Assembly: GCA_963422745.1 (NCBI GenBank)
Contig: OY730477.1
Span: 744,001-808,000, forward strand
Direction: 5' to 3'
DNA length: 64,000 bases
DNA from: G963422745 sp963422745
GTDB taxonomy: Bacteria; Actinomycetota; Acidimicrobiia; Acidimicrobiales; Aldehydirespiratoraceae
The notes below the pieces were generated by a model. The model made no database searches. It was given only the letters and a program-made list of their open reading frames with translations, and was not told the DNA's origin. A program made the position numbers and the translations under genes. This document shows, piece by piece, positions 52,595 to 62,856 of the stretch (positions are counted from its first letter, which is position 1; every line of letters begins with the position of its first letter).

Positions 52595-53791
52595 ATGATG
52601 ATGGATCGCATCTCAAGGCGTGTAGGCGCCATCACACCCTCGGCCACGCTCGCCGTGTCAGCCAAGGCGCGGTCCTTACGTGCCGCTGGAGAACATGTCA
52701 TTGGTTTTGGTGCCGGAGAGCCCGACTTCGCCACGCCTGCCCATATCGTTGAGGCCGCGGCGCGTGCATGTCGTGATCCCAGGAACCACAAGTACACCGC
52801 TGTCGGAGGATTGCCTGAGTTCAAAGAGGCGATCGCGGCGAAGACCCTTCGTGACAGTGGTCTCGAAACCGACCCGGCATGCGTGTTGGTCACCAACGGC
52901 GGCAAACACGCCGTATACAACTGCTTCGAGGCGTTGCTGAACCCAGGCGAGGAGGTGCTGCTACCGGCACCGTACTGGACCACCTACCCCGAACCGATCG
53001 CCCTCGCTGGCGGAGTCGCAGTACCGGTCGTGACCACGGCGGATGCCGGATTCCGGGTCACTCTTGAGCAACTCGAAAGCGCCCGCACGCCAGCCACCAA
53101 GGCGCTGGTATTCGTGTCGCCCTCCAACCCCACTGGAGCGGTTTATCCCAAAGCAGAGATAGTTGCCATCGGTGAATGGGCCGTGAAGCACGGGATCTGG
53201 GTTGTGACCGACGAGATCTATGAGCACCTCGTCTACGGAGACAATGAGTTCCACTCGCTGCCCACCCTCGTGCCCGAGGTGCGCGATCACTGCGTGGTTC
53301 TCAACGGCGTGGCCAAGACCTACGCCATGACCGGATGGCGAGTCGGGTGGATGATCGGCCCGCCTGATCTGGTACGGGCTGCGCAGAACCTTCAGTCGCA
53401 CTCCACCAGCAATGTGGCCAACGTCTCACAAGCGGCGGCTCTGGCGGCCGTTTCGGGCCCGCTCGACTCCGTGGCCGAAATGCGGGCCGCTTTCGACCGC
53501 CGTCGCCGAACCATGTATTCGATGCTGAGCGGCATCGAAGGCGTGCACTGCGGTGAACCACAGGGCGCCTTCTACGCTTACCCGGACATGACGGGCGTTC
53601 TTGGTCGGCACTACGGAGCCGTCGCGGTCAACACCACGATCGAGCTAGCCAGCGTGCTGTTGGATCGGGCCAAGGTCGCCATCGTTGCTGGCGAAGCGTT
53701 TGGTGTCGGCGGCGGTGCTCGTCTCTCTTTCGCCCTAGGCGATGACGACCTGCTCGAGGGCGTGCAGCGCATCGTCGATTTCCTGAGCTGA
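52595..53791 (+). CDS. Class I/II pyridoxal phosphate aminotransferase (aspartate aminotransferase-like)
   Basis: 398 residues. Three ATG codons in a row at 52595-52603 can start it; the open frame continues back into the 67-bp repeats, which I exclude. Motifs: GFGAGEPDFATPAHI, NGGKHAVYN, VSPSNPTGAVY (about 175-185) and the PLP lysine in NGVAKTYAMTGWRVGW (about 238). This is the arrangement of aspartate or aspartate/prephenate aminotransferases of the I-gamma group. The repeat array touches the leader and may affect expression. An S9 peptidase remnant follows after 18 bp. Confidence 0.9.
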   Translation: MMMDRISRRVGAITPSATLAVSAKARSLRAAGEHVIGFGAGEPDFATPAHIVEAAARACRDPRNHKYTAVGGLPEFKEAIAAKTLRDSGLETDPACVLVTNGGKHAVYNCFEALLNPGEEVLLPAPYWTTYPEPIALAGGVAVPVVTTADAGFRVTLEQLESARTPATKALVFVSPSNPTGAVYPKAEIVAIGEWAVKHGIWVVTDEIYEHLVYGDNEFHSLPTLVPEVRDHCVVLNGVAKTYAMTGWRVGWMIGPPDLVRAAQNLQSHSTSNVANVSQAAALAAVSGPLDSVAEMRAAFDRRRRTMYSMLSGIEGVHCGEPQGAFYAYPDMTGVLGRHYGAVAVNTTIELASVLLDRAKVAIVAGEAFGVGGGARLSFALGDDDLLEGVQRIVDFLS

Positions 53792-53809
53792 ACTTAGGCG
53801 GCGTCGACA

Positions 53810-55908
53810 ATGAACAGTAACGATCCGGTCATCGCTGGATACGGCGCATGGCCCTCGCCGATCTCAGCGGCAGACCTGGTATCGGGGGCTGTCGGCATCA
53901 GCGAGGTATGCGTTGACGGAACCGACATCTGGTGGGCTGAGAGTCGCCCCAACGAAGCAGGCCGCACAGCGGTCATGCGGTGGGGCAACGGACAAACCAC
54001 CGAGATGACACCCCCCGGGGCCAACGTTCGCACACTCGTTCACGAATACGGCGGCGGCGCGTGGTGGGCGGATCGGGGCGTGTTGTACTACGTTGACTAC
54101 TCCGATCAGCGTCTCCGGCGGCTCGAACCCGGCCAAGACGCAGTGATGCTCACGCCTGAGCCGCCGATCAAGCGGGGTCTGCGCTACGCCGACGGGCGGG
54201 TCAGCCCAGACGGGCGCTGGTTCGTCTGCGTCCGTGAACGTCACAGTGGATGTCCTGACGAAACGCTGACGCCAAGAACCGATGCCGGTGTTGGTGGGTC
54301 GGCGAATGAATCGACATTGGCCGGTGGCGAGAATTCGGCAGCGGAACCAATCAACGAACTCGTCGCCGTGGCCACGGACAGCTCCGGGATCGTCAATGTC
54401 TTGTGGGCTGGTGCGGACTTCGTGTCGTCGCCGAGGATCTCACCCGACGGAACACTGATCGCCTGGGTGTCCTGGGACCACCCCAACATGCCCTGGGATG
54501 CCACCACCTTGAGAGTGCACCAATTCTCCAGAGGCTGCCTCGGACCCGTTGTGTTTGCGATCGGCAACGGCACGGAGTCCTGGCTGCAACCAGACTGGAC
54601 CCCCAACAATGAACTACTGGCCTGCAGTGACCGCAACGAATGGTGGAGCCTTTACCGGATCAATGTCTCCGGGATCGATCCGGCGACTCGTGGTCCAGAG
54701 CCGGTGATCAAGCCGGTGATCGCAGGACCCTACGACATCGCCACGCCGCCGTGGGTGTTCGGTATGCAGCGTTGGGCTGTAGACGGCTCTCACACCGTTG
54801 CCGTGGCCGCGATCAACACGGGCGACGAATTGGTGATTAACGGTGCAACCGTGGCGACCGTCGACACGTCGATCGAGTGCCTTCGTGCCATCTCCGAAGG
54901 CGTCGTATACGCCGGCTCGGGATACGGCAGCGAGACCGAGGTAGTGCGGCTGAGGATCCGTGAACGAGGTATCGAACGAGAGGTGATTTCCTCGAAGCGT
55001 GCACTGCCGGTCGGCACCGATTATCTCATCGAGCCCGAGTCCATTACGTTTCGGACCGGTACCACGCACGGTGCCACCGGTGAGGAAAGCCGCACCGATT
55101 CCTCTGGTGATTGTGCTGGCTCTCCCGTCGCTCATGGCCTGTATTACCGGCCCACCAACCCCGATCACGTCGGAGCGCCCGACGAGCGTCCACCACTGCT
55201 GGTGCTCGCTCACGGAGGGCCAACCGGGCGTGCGAGACGCACGCTCCAACTGGCATCCTGTACTGGACATCGAGAGGTATCGCAGTGGTGGATGTTGATT
55301 ACCGTGGATCCACGGGCTACGGACGGACCTATCGCCGTGCCTTGGAAGGCCAATGGGGGATTGCCGACGTTGAGGATTGCGTCTCAGCAGCCCGGTTCCT
55401 CGCCGAGCGTGGAGACGTGGATCCCGACCGGATGATGATCCGCGGTGGCAGCGCGGGAGGGTTCACGGTCCTCTCCGCGCTTGCGTTTCACGATGTTTTT
55501 GCCGCCGGCGCCAGCCGCTACGGAGTAGCCGATCTCGAAGCCCTCGCCACCGACACACACAAGTTCGAGTCTCGTTATCTCGACACGCTGATCGGTCGCT
55601 GGCCTGAGGACAAACAAACTTACGAACGTCGTTCGCCGATCAACCATCTCGAGCGGTTCAACACTCCAATGATCGTGCTTCAAGGAGCAGAAGATGTCAT
55701 CGTGGCGCCAAACCAATCGGAGATGGTCGTGGCGGCTCTGCAGGAGCGATCCGTGCCCGTGTGCTACTTGCTCTTTGAAGGGGAACAGCACGGCTTCAGA
55801 AGGGCCGAATCGTTGATCACGGCCTTGGAAGCCGAACTCCGTTTCTTTGGTGAGATCCTCGGTTTTATTCCCGATGGGAACCTGCCCGACATCAAGATGC
55901 TGCGCTGA
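53810..55908 (+). pseudogene. Prolyl oligopeptidase family (S9) peptidase, frameshifted
   Basis: The first part encodes a beta-propeller region (SPDGRWFVCVRER, ISPDGTLIAWVSWDHPNMPW, QPDWTPNNELLACSDRNEWW) and reaches LLVLAHGGPTGRA of the catalytic domain. Between about 55225 and 55235 the frame changes. The continuation in the next frame gives THAPTGILYWTSRGIAVVD and YRGSTGYGR. The catalytic Ser is in RGGSAGGF, Asp in GAEDVIVAPNQ and His in GEQHGF. A single missing base would explain it. All catalytic residues remain, so it is either a fresh mutation or an assembly indel. The full protein would have about 700 residues and be cytosolic. Confidence 0.85.
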
Positions 55909-55956
55909 AGGTATCGTCGTTGCACTGTCGCCGCGGAGTTGTCGCAAAGCGTCACC

Positions 55957-55990
55957 TTGGCATCAAGCACAGATTGGCATCAAGCACAGA
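55957..55990. repeat. 17-bp direct tandem repeat, 2 copies
   Basis: TTGGCATCAAGCACAGA occurs twice head to tail in the leader of serA, 38 bp before its start. Confidence 0.9.
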
Positions 55991-56028
55991 CAATTCCGGG
56001 ACGGGTTGTCGTTAACACAGATGGACGA

Positions 56029-57015
56029 ATGTCGAGGGTTGTAGTAACCGAATCGATTGCCGAGGCCGGTCTGCGGTTGTTGCGCGAAGCGGGCCACGAA
56101 GTCGTGGAACGCCTTGATCTAACGCCAGCGGAGGTGATTGCTTCGGTCGCCGATGCCGAAGTGCTGATCGTACGCTCGGCTACCAAGATTACATCCAACG
56201 TGATTGCGGCAGCACCGAAACTTCGTGTCATCGGCCGAGCCGGGGTCGGGCTCGACAATGTTGATGTCGTCGCTGCAACCAACTCAGGAGTGATCGTCGT
56301 CAATGCCCCTTCCGCCAACGTTATCTCGGCAGCCGAGCACACCATGGCGCTTCTCTTGGCCGTTGCCCGAAATGTGCCGCAGGGCCATTCCGCCCTGCTC
56401 GACGGCCGATGGGAACGCGAACTCTGGGGAGGCGTTGAACTTCACGGCAAGACCCTCGCCATCATCGGTCTGGGCCGAATAGGCCAACTCGTGGCGCAGC
56501 GCGCGCAGGCGTTCGAGATGAGGCTTATCGGTTACGACCCATTTGTGTCGCCCGACACTGCCGCAGAGTTTGGTGTGCTGCACCTAGGGATGGATGAACT
56601 GGTTGACCAGGCCGACTTCTTGACCTTGCACGTAGCCCTGACGCCCGAAACGTTGGGACTCATCGGGCAGGAATTCCTAGCGCGTGCCAAACCCAACCTA
56701 CGGGTAATCAACGTGTCTCGGGGTCCAGTGATTGACGAGGTTGCCCTTGCCGAAGCGATCCGCTCCGGGGTGATCGCAGGAGCAGCCCTTGACGTGTTCG
56801 AAAACGAGCCCTGCACCGACTCCCCCCTGTTTGGATTGCCGGGGGTGGTGGTCACACCGCACCTAGGTGCAAGCACCGAAGATGCGCAGATCCGTGTGGG
56901 CGTCACGATCGCAGAACAAGTGAACTTGGCTCTAGCGGACAAGCACGCCGACAACGTGATCAACCCGGAGGCATCCGTGAATCGGGTTCCACGCGCAAAT
57001 ATGCGGACCCCTTAG
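56029..57015 (+). CDS. serA: D-3-phosphoglycerate dehydrogenase, short form
   Basis: 328 residues from ATG 56029 (SRVVVTESIAEAGLRLL); the frame is open back to 55939 through a tandem repeat. First step of serine synthesis from 3-phosphoglycerate. It has the NAD-binding motif GLGRIGQLVAQRAQ (about 145-158), the catalytic Arg in NVSRGPVID, Glu in DVFENEP and His in TPHLGAS. It stops shortly after the C-terminal helix; the intervening and ACT domains of the about 525-residue actinobacterial SerA are absent. The end (VNRVPRANMRTP) and the repeated ATGC(G/C)GACCCCTTAGG at the stop may mean a truncated gene, though short forms exist. Confidence 0.85.
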   Translation: MSRVVVTESIAEAGLRLLREAGHEVVERLDLTPAEVIASVADAEVLIVRSATKITSNVIAAAPKLRVIGRAGVGLDNVDVVAATNSGVIVVNAPSANVISAAEHTMALLLAVARNVPQGHSALLDGRWERELWGGVELHGKTLAIIGLGRIGQLVAQRAQAFEMRLIGYDPFVSPDTAAEFGVLHLGMDELVDQADFLTLHVALTPETLGLIGQEFLARAKPNLRVINVSRGPVIDEVALAEAIRSGVIAGAALDVFENEPCTDSPLFGLPGVVVTPHLGASTEDAQIRVGVTIAEQVNLALADKHADNVINPEASVNRVPRANMRTP

Positions 57016-57040
57016 GCAATTATGCCGACCCCTTAGGGGC

Positions 57041-57547
57041 TCAGCGTTTGGCGGCGCGATAACCGTCGGACTCGGCATCCGCCGACGTGGCGTAGCAACG
57101 CCACGGCACGGTCCGGTCGTAGAACGCACCTCCTTGAACATGGAAAACCATTGAACCTTCGGTGACCTTGACCGGATGATCAATAGGGCATTGATTGTTG
57201 ATGGGCTGTACCCATGGTGTTGAGGACTTCACCGTGGCATCGGTCGGGGTTTCGGTGCCGGGCAAGGTGTTGGTGTTGGATGGTGTTGTTGGGTGTGCGC
57301 TGGCTGTGGCATTGGTTTCGTCGGTCTTCACGGTGGCGTCGGTCTCGGTCGTGGGAGTCGGCGTCTGGAAGTGAACAGGTTCCAAACGTTGGGGGTGACC
57401 GGGTTCGTCCACGAGTGCAGGCCAGGTTGGCGCACCTGTCGGCTTGGGCTTTCTGGGCAGTCTCAACGCCCGGGCGATGCCCACCACAACGGCCGCCAAC
57501 AAGCCAGCGCTCGCGATTCGGGCAACGCGTGAACAAGCAGATCTCAT
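57041..57547 (-). CDS. Secreted or anchored protein with C-terminal sunset-type domain
   Basis: 168 residues from ATG 57547. A hydrophobic N-terminal segment (ASAGLLAAVVVGIA) is followed by a Pro/Thr-rich linker. The last 50 residues contain CPIDHPVKV, FHVQGGAFYDRTVPWRCYA and AESDGYRAAKR, which match the small 'sunset' domain often found at the C-terminus of actinobacterial membrane proteins. The Pro-Thr-Glu-rich linker includes short repeats (TPTDATVK and TDATVK). The role is not known. It is convergent with serA. Confidence 0.8.
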   Translation of the reverse strand: MRSACSRVARIASAGLLAAVVVGIARALRLPRKPKPTGAPTWPALVDEPGHPQRLEPVHFQTPTPTTETDATVKTDETNATASAHPTTPSNTNTLPGTETPTDATVKSSTPWVQPINNQCPIDHPVKVTEGSMVFHVQGGAFYDRTVPWRCYATSADAESDGYRAAKR

Positions 57548-57659
57548 AGCCAAATGCTAGTTGCCGATCTGGTTGTACTGGTCACCAACGCTGTTGACAA
57601 CAGTTTAGGTTCCCCTTGGGCTTGGGTCATCCTTTCAGCTATCGGAATCGACAAGAACG

Positions 57660-60056
57660 TCACCCTATTTCGATGACGTCAAGCCGTGCGAGACTTGTGA
57701 GGTCGTTGACCTGGATACGGGCGGGTGCTAAAGCGCTAGGCCCACGGCGTCCACTTATTGACCAGAGTTCATCGCGATCAATCACCATGGTGCGACCGAT
57801 AGCCCACAGCGGGTCCCTGGAGTGCACTCCTCCCCAGCAAATCACTATGTGCTTGTCGTCAAAGCTAGCTCCCATTGTTTCGATAATCTCAACTATTCCG
57901 ATCATCTGAATTAGATCATTTCTTTCGGAGCAGTCCTTGTTGGCCAACTGAGACAGGTCTTCGGAGTCGCAGATCAAGACGCCGACGCCGTCATCGGCAA
58001 AAGATTGATATAGGTCAATCCCGGTCTGTGAACCCAGGTTTCTCAGTTGCTCTTCGGTGATGTGATCACAGTCGGTGTTGATGAGAATGGAGTTGTCATG
58101 GTCGATGCGGCCGACCTCTATGAGTTCGCTACCGTCGACTCGCAGTATCACTGCGCCAGCCCACGGCATCACTGCGCCAGCCCACGGCATCACTGCGCCA
58201 GCCCACGGCCTGTCCTGCGCGGGAATGATGGCGATTTGTTCAGGCTCCCACCAGTTGAAGGCCCGGTGGTCCCAGCCGATATCAGACCTCCCGTCGGGCA
58301 GAGCCCAAACCGCGACCTCGCGTGGATCTGCGGGATCGTTCACATCAAACAGCGACACCTTGGAGCCTGTTACCTGTCCTTGCTCGGTTGCGGTGGAGCC
58401 GACGCCGAGGACTCTGCCGTTGCCGATCGGGTGGAGGTAACTTGAGAAACCCGGGATCTTGAGTTCGCCGACCACAAGTGGGTTGGTGTGATCGCTGAGA
58501 TCAAGCGTATAGAACGGGTCGATTTGTTCAAAGGTGACGACGTAGCCGACGTCGCCCACAAGCCGTACCGACTGCACGGCCTCGCCCTTGCCCATGTTAC
58601 CAACGGAGCCGACCTCAACCAGATCGCCGTCGTCTTCGCGCAGGATCCGTAGGAAGGTCTCTGAAGATCCCTCCCATGGTCTACCCGTGGTTGTAACCAC
58701 CCGCAAGTGGCCGTCGTATTCCGACATCGAGAACTGATTGTGTAGGTAACCCGGAATCGATCCCGAGGCGGTGTAGGCGGCACTGTCGGCGGATAGTTCG
58801 AAGCGGTGGATGGAGGTTCGGTAATTGTCGAGTGCTTGTCGTAATGCTTCGGGATCTTCCTCGAAAGCCGCGGTGTCGATCCAGGATTGCGTTGTGACAA
58901 AGATCGATTCCGGGGAGGCATAGATCTTCTTTCCAGGAGCCAGAACAGCGGTGGTGGTGCCGGTGTCGATCGCTCCGTCGATTGGGATGCTCAGCACCGA
59001 AACCACTCCGAAACCGGCGAACTCGGTAGGGGCGTGCACTTGCTCACAAGTTGTGAGTAGCTCCTCTTGATTGGTGGATCCGTCGCTATCGAAACTCACA
59101 AAATGAGGAAGCCAATCCGATAATTCCGAATTCATGACCGACTCCCTATTTGTCTGAGTGGCGGCATCAACACGGCGGTCATCGGATGGATCCGATGGGT
59201 AGACGAACCCCAACCTGTGGGGCTGGCTTCGCAGGATGATCCGGGCGACACCATTGATCGATCGGGCATTCACGTAGCTGCCCTCAACGACGATGCCGGA
59301 CACCAGCACAGGATCGCTGTCAGTTATTTTGACTCTGCTGATCAGGGTCAGGTAAATATTGTAGGAAGTGTTCTTCGGGAAGAGCTGGGCCCAGTTTTTG
59401 TCGTTGCGACGCGACGTCTGAGAGACGATCAGCAAGTCGTCGCCGTTCAGGAACATCTCAATGCCATAATCGGCCCAGGCCTTGTCCCGAAGGTCCAACG
59501 TGCCGGTGATTGATCGTTGTTGGGCGTCAATCACGACCAGTTGTTGATCGGCAAGCACCAAGACCCGCTTTCCGTCGGTCTTGATCATGTCGGCCTCTTC
59601 GACACCGATCTCCGCGACGTTCGTTCCCGAGAAGTTGACGCCAGCCAACATCGCGGGGCCGGTCGCTGCAGCAGCCTGAGGAGAGCTGGCTGCGGATTCC
59701 GCTTCATCTTGTGCGTCAGCCAACGCATCGGGTTCCGTGGCATCATCCATGAGGTACCAATCCGGTGACATGAATCCGTATGGTCCGACCCGCTTGGCCG
59801 CGGCAGTCCGAAGATGCTCTAGCAGATCGTCGCAATTCGCGAAGCCCGACAAGGTGGATGTGAGTCGGATTTCTGAGCTGTTGGGTGCGGTATCGGCAGG
59901 GGCTGGATCAGCGCCCAGAGATCGAGGATCATCGCCACGACAAGCTGCCGTGGCGACGGTAATTACGGCGATCATGAGCATCGCCCGACGGGCTCGTATT
60001 GCACGACTGGCTCGTGGTTTGAGCCAAGCGATCATTGTGGGCATGGATATGCTCAT
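57660..60056 (-). CDS. Beta-propeller lipoprotein (copy A)
   Basis: 798 residues from ATG 60056, chosen for the TGAGGT box 8 bp upstream; the open frame to 60188 lacks a signal. A signal peptide ends in the lipobox TAAC followed by RGDD. The body belongs to secreted proteins with a C-terminal beta-propeller distantly like WD-40: NFSGTNVAEIGVEEADMIKT, TDGKRVLVLADQQLVVID, VGDVGYVVTFEQIDPFYTLD and DLSDHTNPLVVGELKIPGFS. Paralogous to the next gene upstream on the same strand, about 215 bp away. It probably works at the outer face of the membrane; no catalytic motif seen. A WAGAVMP unit is tripled. Confidence 0.85.
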   Translation of the reverse strand: MSISMPTMIAWLKPRASRAIRARRAMLMIAVITVATAACRGDDPRSLGADPAPADTAPNSSEIRLTSTLSGFANCDDLLEHLRTAAAKRVGPYGFMSPDWYLMDDATEPDALADAQDEAESAASSPQAAAATGPAMLAGVNFSGTNVAEIGVEEADMIKTDGKRVLVLADQQLVVIDAQQRSITGTLDLRDKAWADYGIEMFLNGDDLLIVSQTSRRNDKNWAQLFPKNTSYNIYLTLISRVKITDSDPVLVSGIVVEGSYVNARSINGVARIILRSQPHRLGFVYPSDPSDDRRVDAATQTNRESVMNSELSDWLPHFVSFDSDGSTNQEELLTTCEQVHAPTEFAGFGVVSVLSIPIDGAIDTGTTTAVLAPGKKIYASPESIFVTTQSWIDTAAFEEDPEALRQALDNYRTSIHRFELSADSAAYTASGSIPGYLHNQFSMSEYDGHLRVVTTTGRPWEGSSETFLRILREDDGDLVEVGSVGNMGKGEAVQSVRLVGDVGYVVTFEQIDPFYTLDLSDHTNPLVVGELKIPGFSSYLHPIGNGRVLGVGSTATEQGQVTGSKVSLFDVNDPADPREVAVWALPDGRSDIGWDHRAFNWWEPEQIAIIPAQDRPWAGAVMPWAGAVMPWAGAVILRVDGSELIEVGRIDHDNSILINTDCDHITEEQLRNLGSQTGIDLYQSFADDGVGVLICDSEDLSQLANKDCSERNDLIQMIGIVEIIETMGASFDDKHIVICWGGVHSRDPLWAIGRTMVIDRDELWSISGRRGPSALAPARIQVNDLTSLARLDVIEIG
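58147..58209. repeat. 21-bp in-frame tandem repeat, 3 copies
   Basis: ATCACTGCGCCAGCCCACGG plus C, three times, encoding PWAGAVM in the propeller lipoprotein on the minus strand. The paralogue has the unit once (WAGAVVLRIDG), so the expansion is specific to this copy. Confidence 0.95.
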
Positions 60057-60270
60057 GGTTACCTCAGATCCGTGAGATCGACTGGACATATAGCTAAGAC
60101 CCATACAACTAAGACGAAGTGCAGCCCTGTCTGGTTCCCGCCTGATTCTTGTATCTCGCTGGCCGTGATTTGTCGACGAGGTCCTCAATGCTCCAGCTGG
60201 CTGCGCTCCCGCAGGCTACGACGGACTCATCGGACACGTGAGGTCTTGGTTCCCGAGGTGATGATAGGAC

Positions 60271-62754
60271 TCAGCCGATTTCTATTGCGTCAAGGCGGGC
60301 CAGGCTGGTTAGGTCATTGATCTGGACTCGGGCGGGTTGGCTTGAGTCGACTCTCCAGCGTCCGCTGATTGACCAGAACTCGTCGCCGTCAATCACCATG
60401 GTACGGCCGATTATCGGCATTCGCTCGGTGGGCCAACACAAAGCAATAGTCTCACTGTCGGTGAAGTCGATTCCGACCCATTCGGCTTCCTCGCTCAGGA
60501 ATTCGTCCGCGAAGCATTCGTATCCGGTTACCTGAGTGCGATCGTCGGGTCCACATATGATGACCTGACCGACATCTTGCGACGTGCTTTCCAGCACGGT
60601 CTTTTCCAGTAGGGACTTTATGTTCTCGTTCTCGCCGACGTGGATGTCATCTGCGGTGACAAAGGTGCAGTCCGTCCTGCCGAGAATGTCGGTATCGGAA
60701 GTGTCGTGGTCGATTCGGCCGGTTTCAATGATCTCGTTGCCGTCGATACGCAGCACCACAGCGCCCGCCCAACTGCTGATGTGATCCTCGGTGTATGTTT
60801 CAAACGGTATGACGGCCACTTGTTCGGGTTCCCACCACAAGAAACTGTGGTGGTCCCAGCCGATATAGGACCACCCGTCGGGCAGAGTCCAAACCGCGAC
60901 CTCGCGAGGATCTGCGGGATCGTTCACATCAAACAGCGATACCTTGGAGCCTGTTACCCGTCCTTGCTCGGTTGCGTCGGAGCCGACGCCGATGACACGA
61001 CCGTTGCCGATCGGGTGGAGATAGCTGGAGAAACCCGGGATCTTGAGTTCTCCGACCACCCGGGGGTCTGTGTGGTCGCTGAGATCCAAGGTGTAGAACG
61101 GGTCAACCTGTTCAAAGGTGACGACGTATCCGACGTCGCCGATTAGTCGCACCGACTGCACAGTTTCGCCCTTGCCCATGTCGCCTACCGAGCCGATCTC
61201 AATCAGCTCACCTTCGCTCTCGCGCAGGACACGCAGGAAGGTCTCTGAGGATCCATCCCACGGATCGCCGGTGCTGGTAACCACCCGGAGATGGCCGTCG
61301 TATTCCGACATCGAGAACTGATTGTGCAGGTCGCCTGGGACGGACCCCGAAGCAGTGTAGGCGGCGCTGTTTGATGACAGCTCGAACCGGTGGATCGCGG
61401 TTTCACGAGCTTCCAATGCTCGCTGGGAGATATCAGGGTCCTCTGCAGAGGCTGCGACGTCGATCCATGCCTGCGTGGCAACGAACACAGACTGGGTGGA
61501 GGCGTAGGTCATTTCGCCGGGGGCTAGCACGGCTGTGGTAGTGCCAATGTCGATATCGCCATCCACCGGGATGCTCAGCACCGACAACACACCGAATCCG
61601 GCAAACACGGTGGGGACATGAACCTGCTCACAACCCAACAGTGATGTGCTGGTCTCCTCGTAGCCGCGGTTATCGAACCGCACGGTGCGAGGTAGCCAAT
61701 CCGACAGCTCGGTAGCAAGTACCGCTTCGCGGTTGATTCGTGTGGCCGCATCGTGTCCCTGTTCGTTCTCCGGGTAGACGAACCCCAGATTGTGGTCGGG
61801 ATGGCTTCGCACGATTATGCGGGCGACACCGTCGATCGATCGGGAATCCACGTAGCTGCCCTCAATGACAAGGCCCGATACCAGCACAGGATCGCCATCG
61901 GTCAACTCAACTCTGCTGATCAAGGTCAGGTTGGTTTGATCGTCAATGTCGTCGGGAAGGGCCCGGACTTGTGGTTCGGGGTCGTAGCTTGGCCACTGCT
62001 GTGAGACGATCAGCAGGTCATCGCCTTGCAGGAACATCTCTGTGCCTGAATCTGCCCAGGCCTTTTCTCTGAGCTTCAATCTGCCGGTGACCAGTCGCTG
62101 TTGGGCGTCGATCACGACCAGTTCGTCGTTGGCGAGAACCAAGACCCGTTTCCCGTCTGTCTTGATGAGGTCGGCTTCGTCAACACCAATCTCAGCCACG
62201 TTCGTTCCCGAGAAATTCACACCGAATAATGGCCCTGAGTTGTCCGAATCCAATGCTGCGTCCGCGCTGCGGTTTACCCGAACTCCCGAAGCAGCACTGC
62301 TGGCAGGCCCCGTGCCAGCTTCCGTGCCGCCCATCTGCGGGCCGAACCCGCCGCTTGAGTCGAATCCGTAGGGACCGACCCTTGCTGCTGCGGTGGTATG
62401 GATGTGCTGGAGCAGATCGTCGCAGTTCCCGAAGTTCGAAAGGGTGGACGTGAATCGGATTTCCGAGTGGGCTGGCACAATCCCCGCAAGCTCGCCTGTG
62501 CTGGGATCGGTGACAGAGGGATCCGCGCCACTCGGATTGGTGCCTAGCGACAGGGGGTCATCGCCTCTACACGCTGCCGCAACGACCGTAGCGATGGCGA
62601 TCGTTAGAACCGCCAGGCTTGCACGCAGCCTTGACCTAGACGTTGATTCGGGTTTGCTCATGGGTTTGCCCAGCGACTCGGGTTTGCTCATGGCGGGTTT
62701 GCTCATGGCGACTTTGCCCAGTGAGGCGACTTTGCTCATGGCGGGTTTGCTCAT
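60271..62754 (-). CDS. Beta-propeller lipoprotein (copy B)
   Basis: Up to 827 residues; paralogue of the gene at 57660, with the same motifs (NVAEIGVDEADLIKTDGKRV, FEQVDPFYTLDLSDHTDP) and lipobox AAAC followed by RGDD. The N-terminus holds a reiterated MSKP unit, so several in-frame ATGs can start it. ATG 62661 would give 796 residues and the best signal peptide (RSRLRASLAVLTIAIATVV), matching copy A in length; I list the longer form from ATG 62754. The two copies differ most in the linker behind the lipobox and in the C-terminal third. The gene pair arose by tandem duplication. Confidence 0.85.
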   Translation of the reverse strand: MSKPAMSKVASLGKVAMSKPAMSKPESLGKPMSKPESTSRSRLRASLAVLTIAIATVVAAACRGDDPLSLGTNPSGADPSVTDPSTGELAGIVPAHSEIRFTSTLSNFGNCDDLLQHIHTTAAARVGPYGFDSSGGFGPQMGGTEAGTGPASSAASGVRVNRSADAALDSDNSGPLFGVNFSGTNVAEIGVDEADLIKTDGKRVLVLANDELVVIDAQQRLVTGRLKLREKAWADSGTEMFLQGDDLLIVSQQWPSYDPEPQVRALPDDIDDQTNLTLISRVELTDGDPVLVSGLVIEGSYVDSRSIDGVARIIVRSHPDHNLGFVYPENEQGHDAATRINREAVLATELSDWLPRTVRFDNRGYEETSTSLLGCEQVHVPTVFAGFGVLSVLSIPVDGDIDIGTTTAVLAPGEMTYASTQSVFVATQAWIDVAASAEDPDISQRALEARETAIHRFELSSNSAAYTASGSVPGDLHNQFSMSEYDGHLRVVTSTGDPWDGSSETFLRVLRESEGELIEIGSVGDMGKGETVQSVRLIGDVGYVVTFEQVDPFYTLDLSDHTDPRVVGELKIPGFSSYLHPIGNGRVIGVGSDATEQGRVTGSKVSLFDVNDPADPREVAVWTLPDGWSYIGWDHHSFLWWEPEQVAVIPFETYTEDHISSWAGAVVLRIDGNEIIETGRIDHDTSDTDILGRTDCTFVTADDIHVGENENIKSLLEKTVLESTSQDVGQVIICGPDDRTQVTGYECFADEFLSEEAEWVGIDFTDSETIALCWPTERMPIIGRTMVIDGDEFWSISGRWRVDSSQPARVQINDLTSLARLDAIEIG

Positions 62755-62760
62755 GGCGAC
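62640..62760. repeat. Reiterated start region (MSKP units) of propeller copy B
   Basis: On the minus strand ATGAGCAAACCC or close variants occur several times with GCC, GAGTCGCTGGGC or similar spacers, encoding AMSKPAMSK twice and then KPMSKPES. Each unit brings its own ATG. Confidence 0.85.
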
Positions 62761-62856
62761 TTTGATCCTGACTTGAGTCAACTATACGACATTGCGACGT
62801 TATGGGTCTCCGGTTTGGTTCCTGTCAGCGGCCGGATCGCCACATCTGCGACTCGA

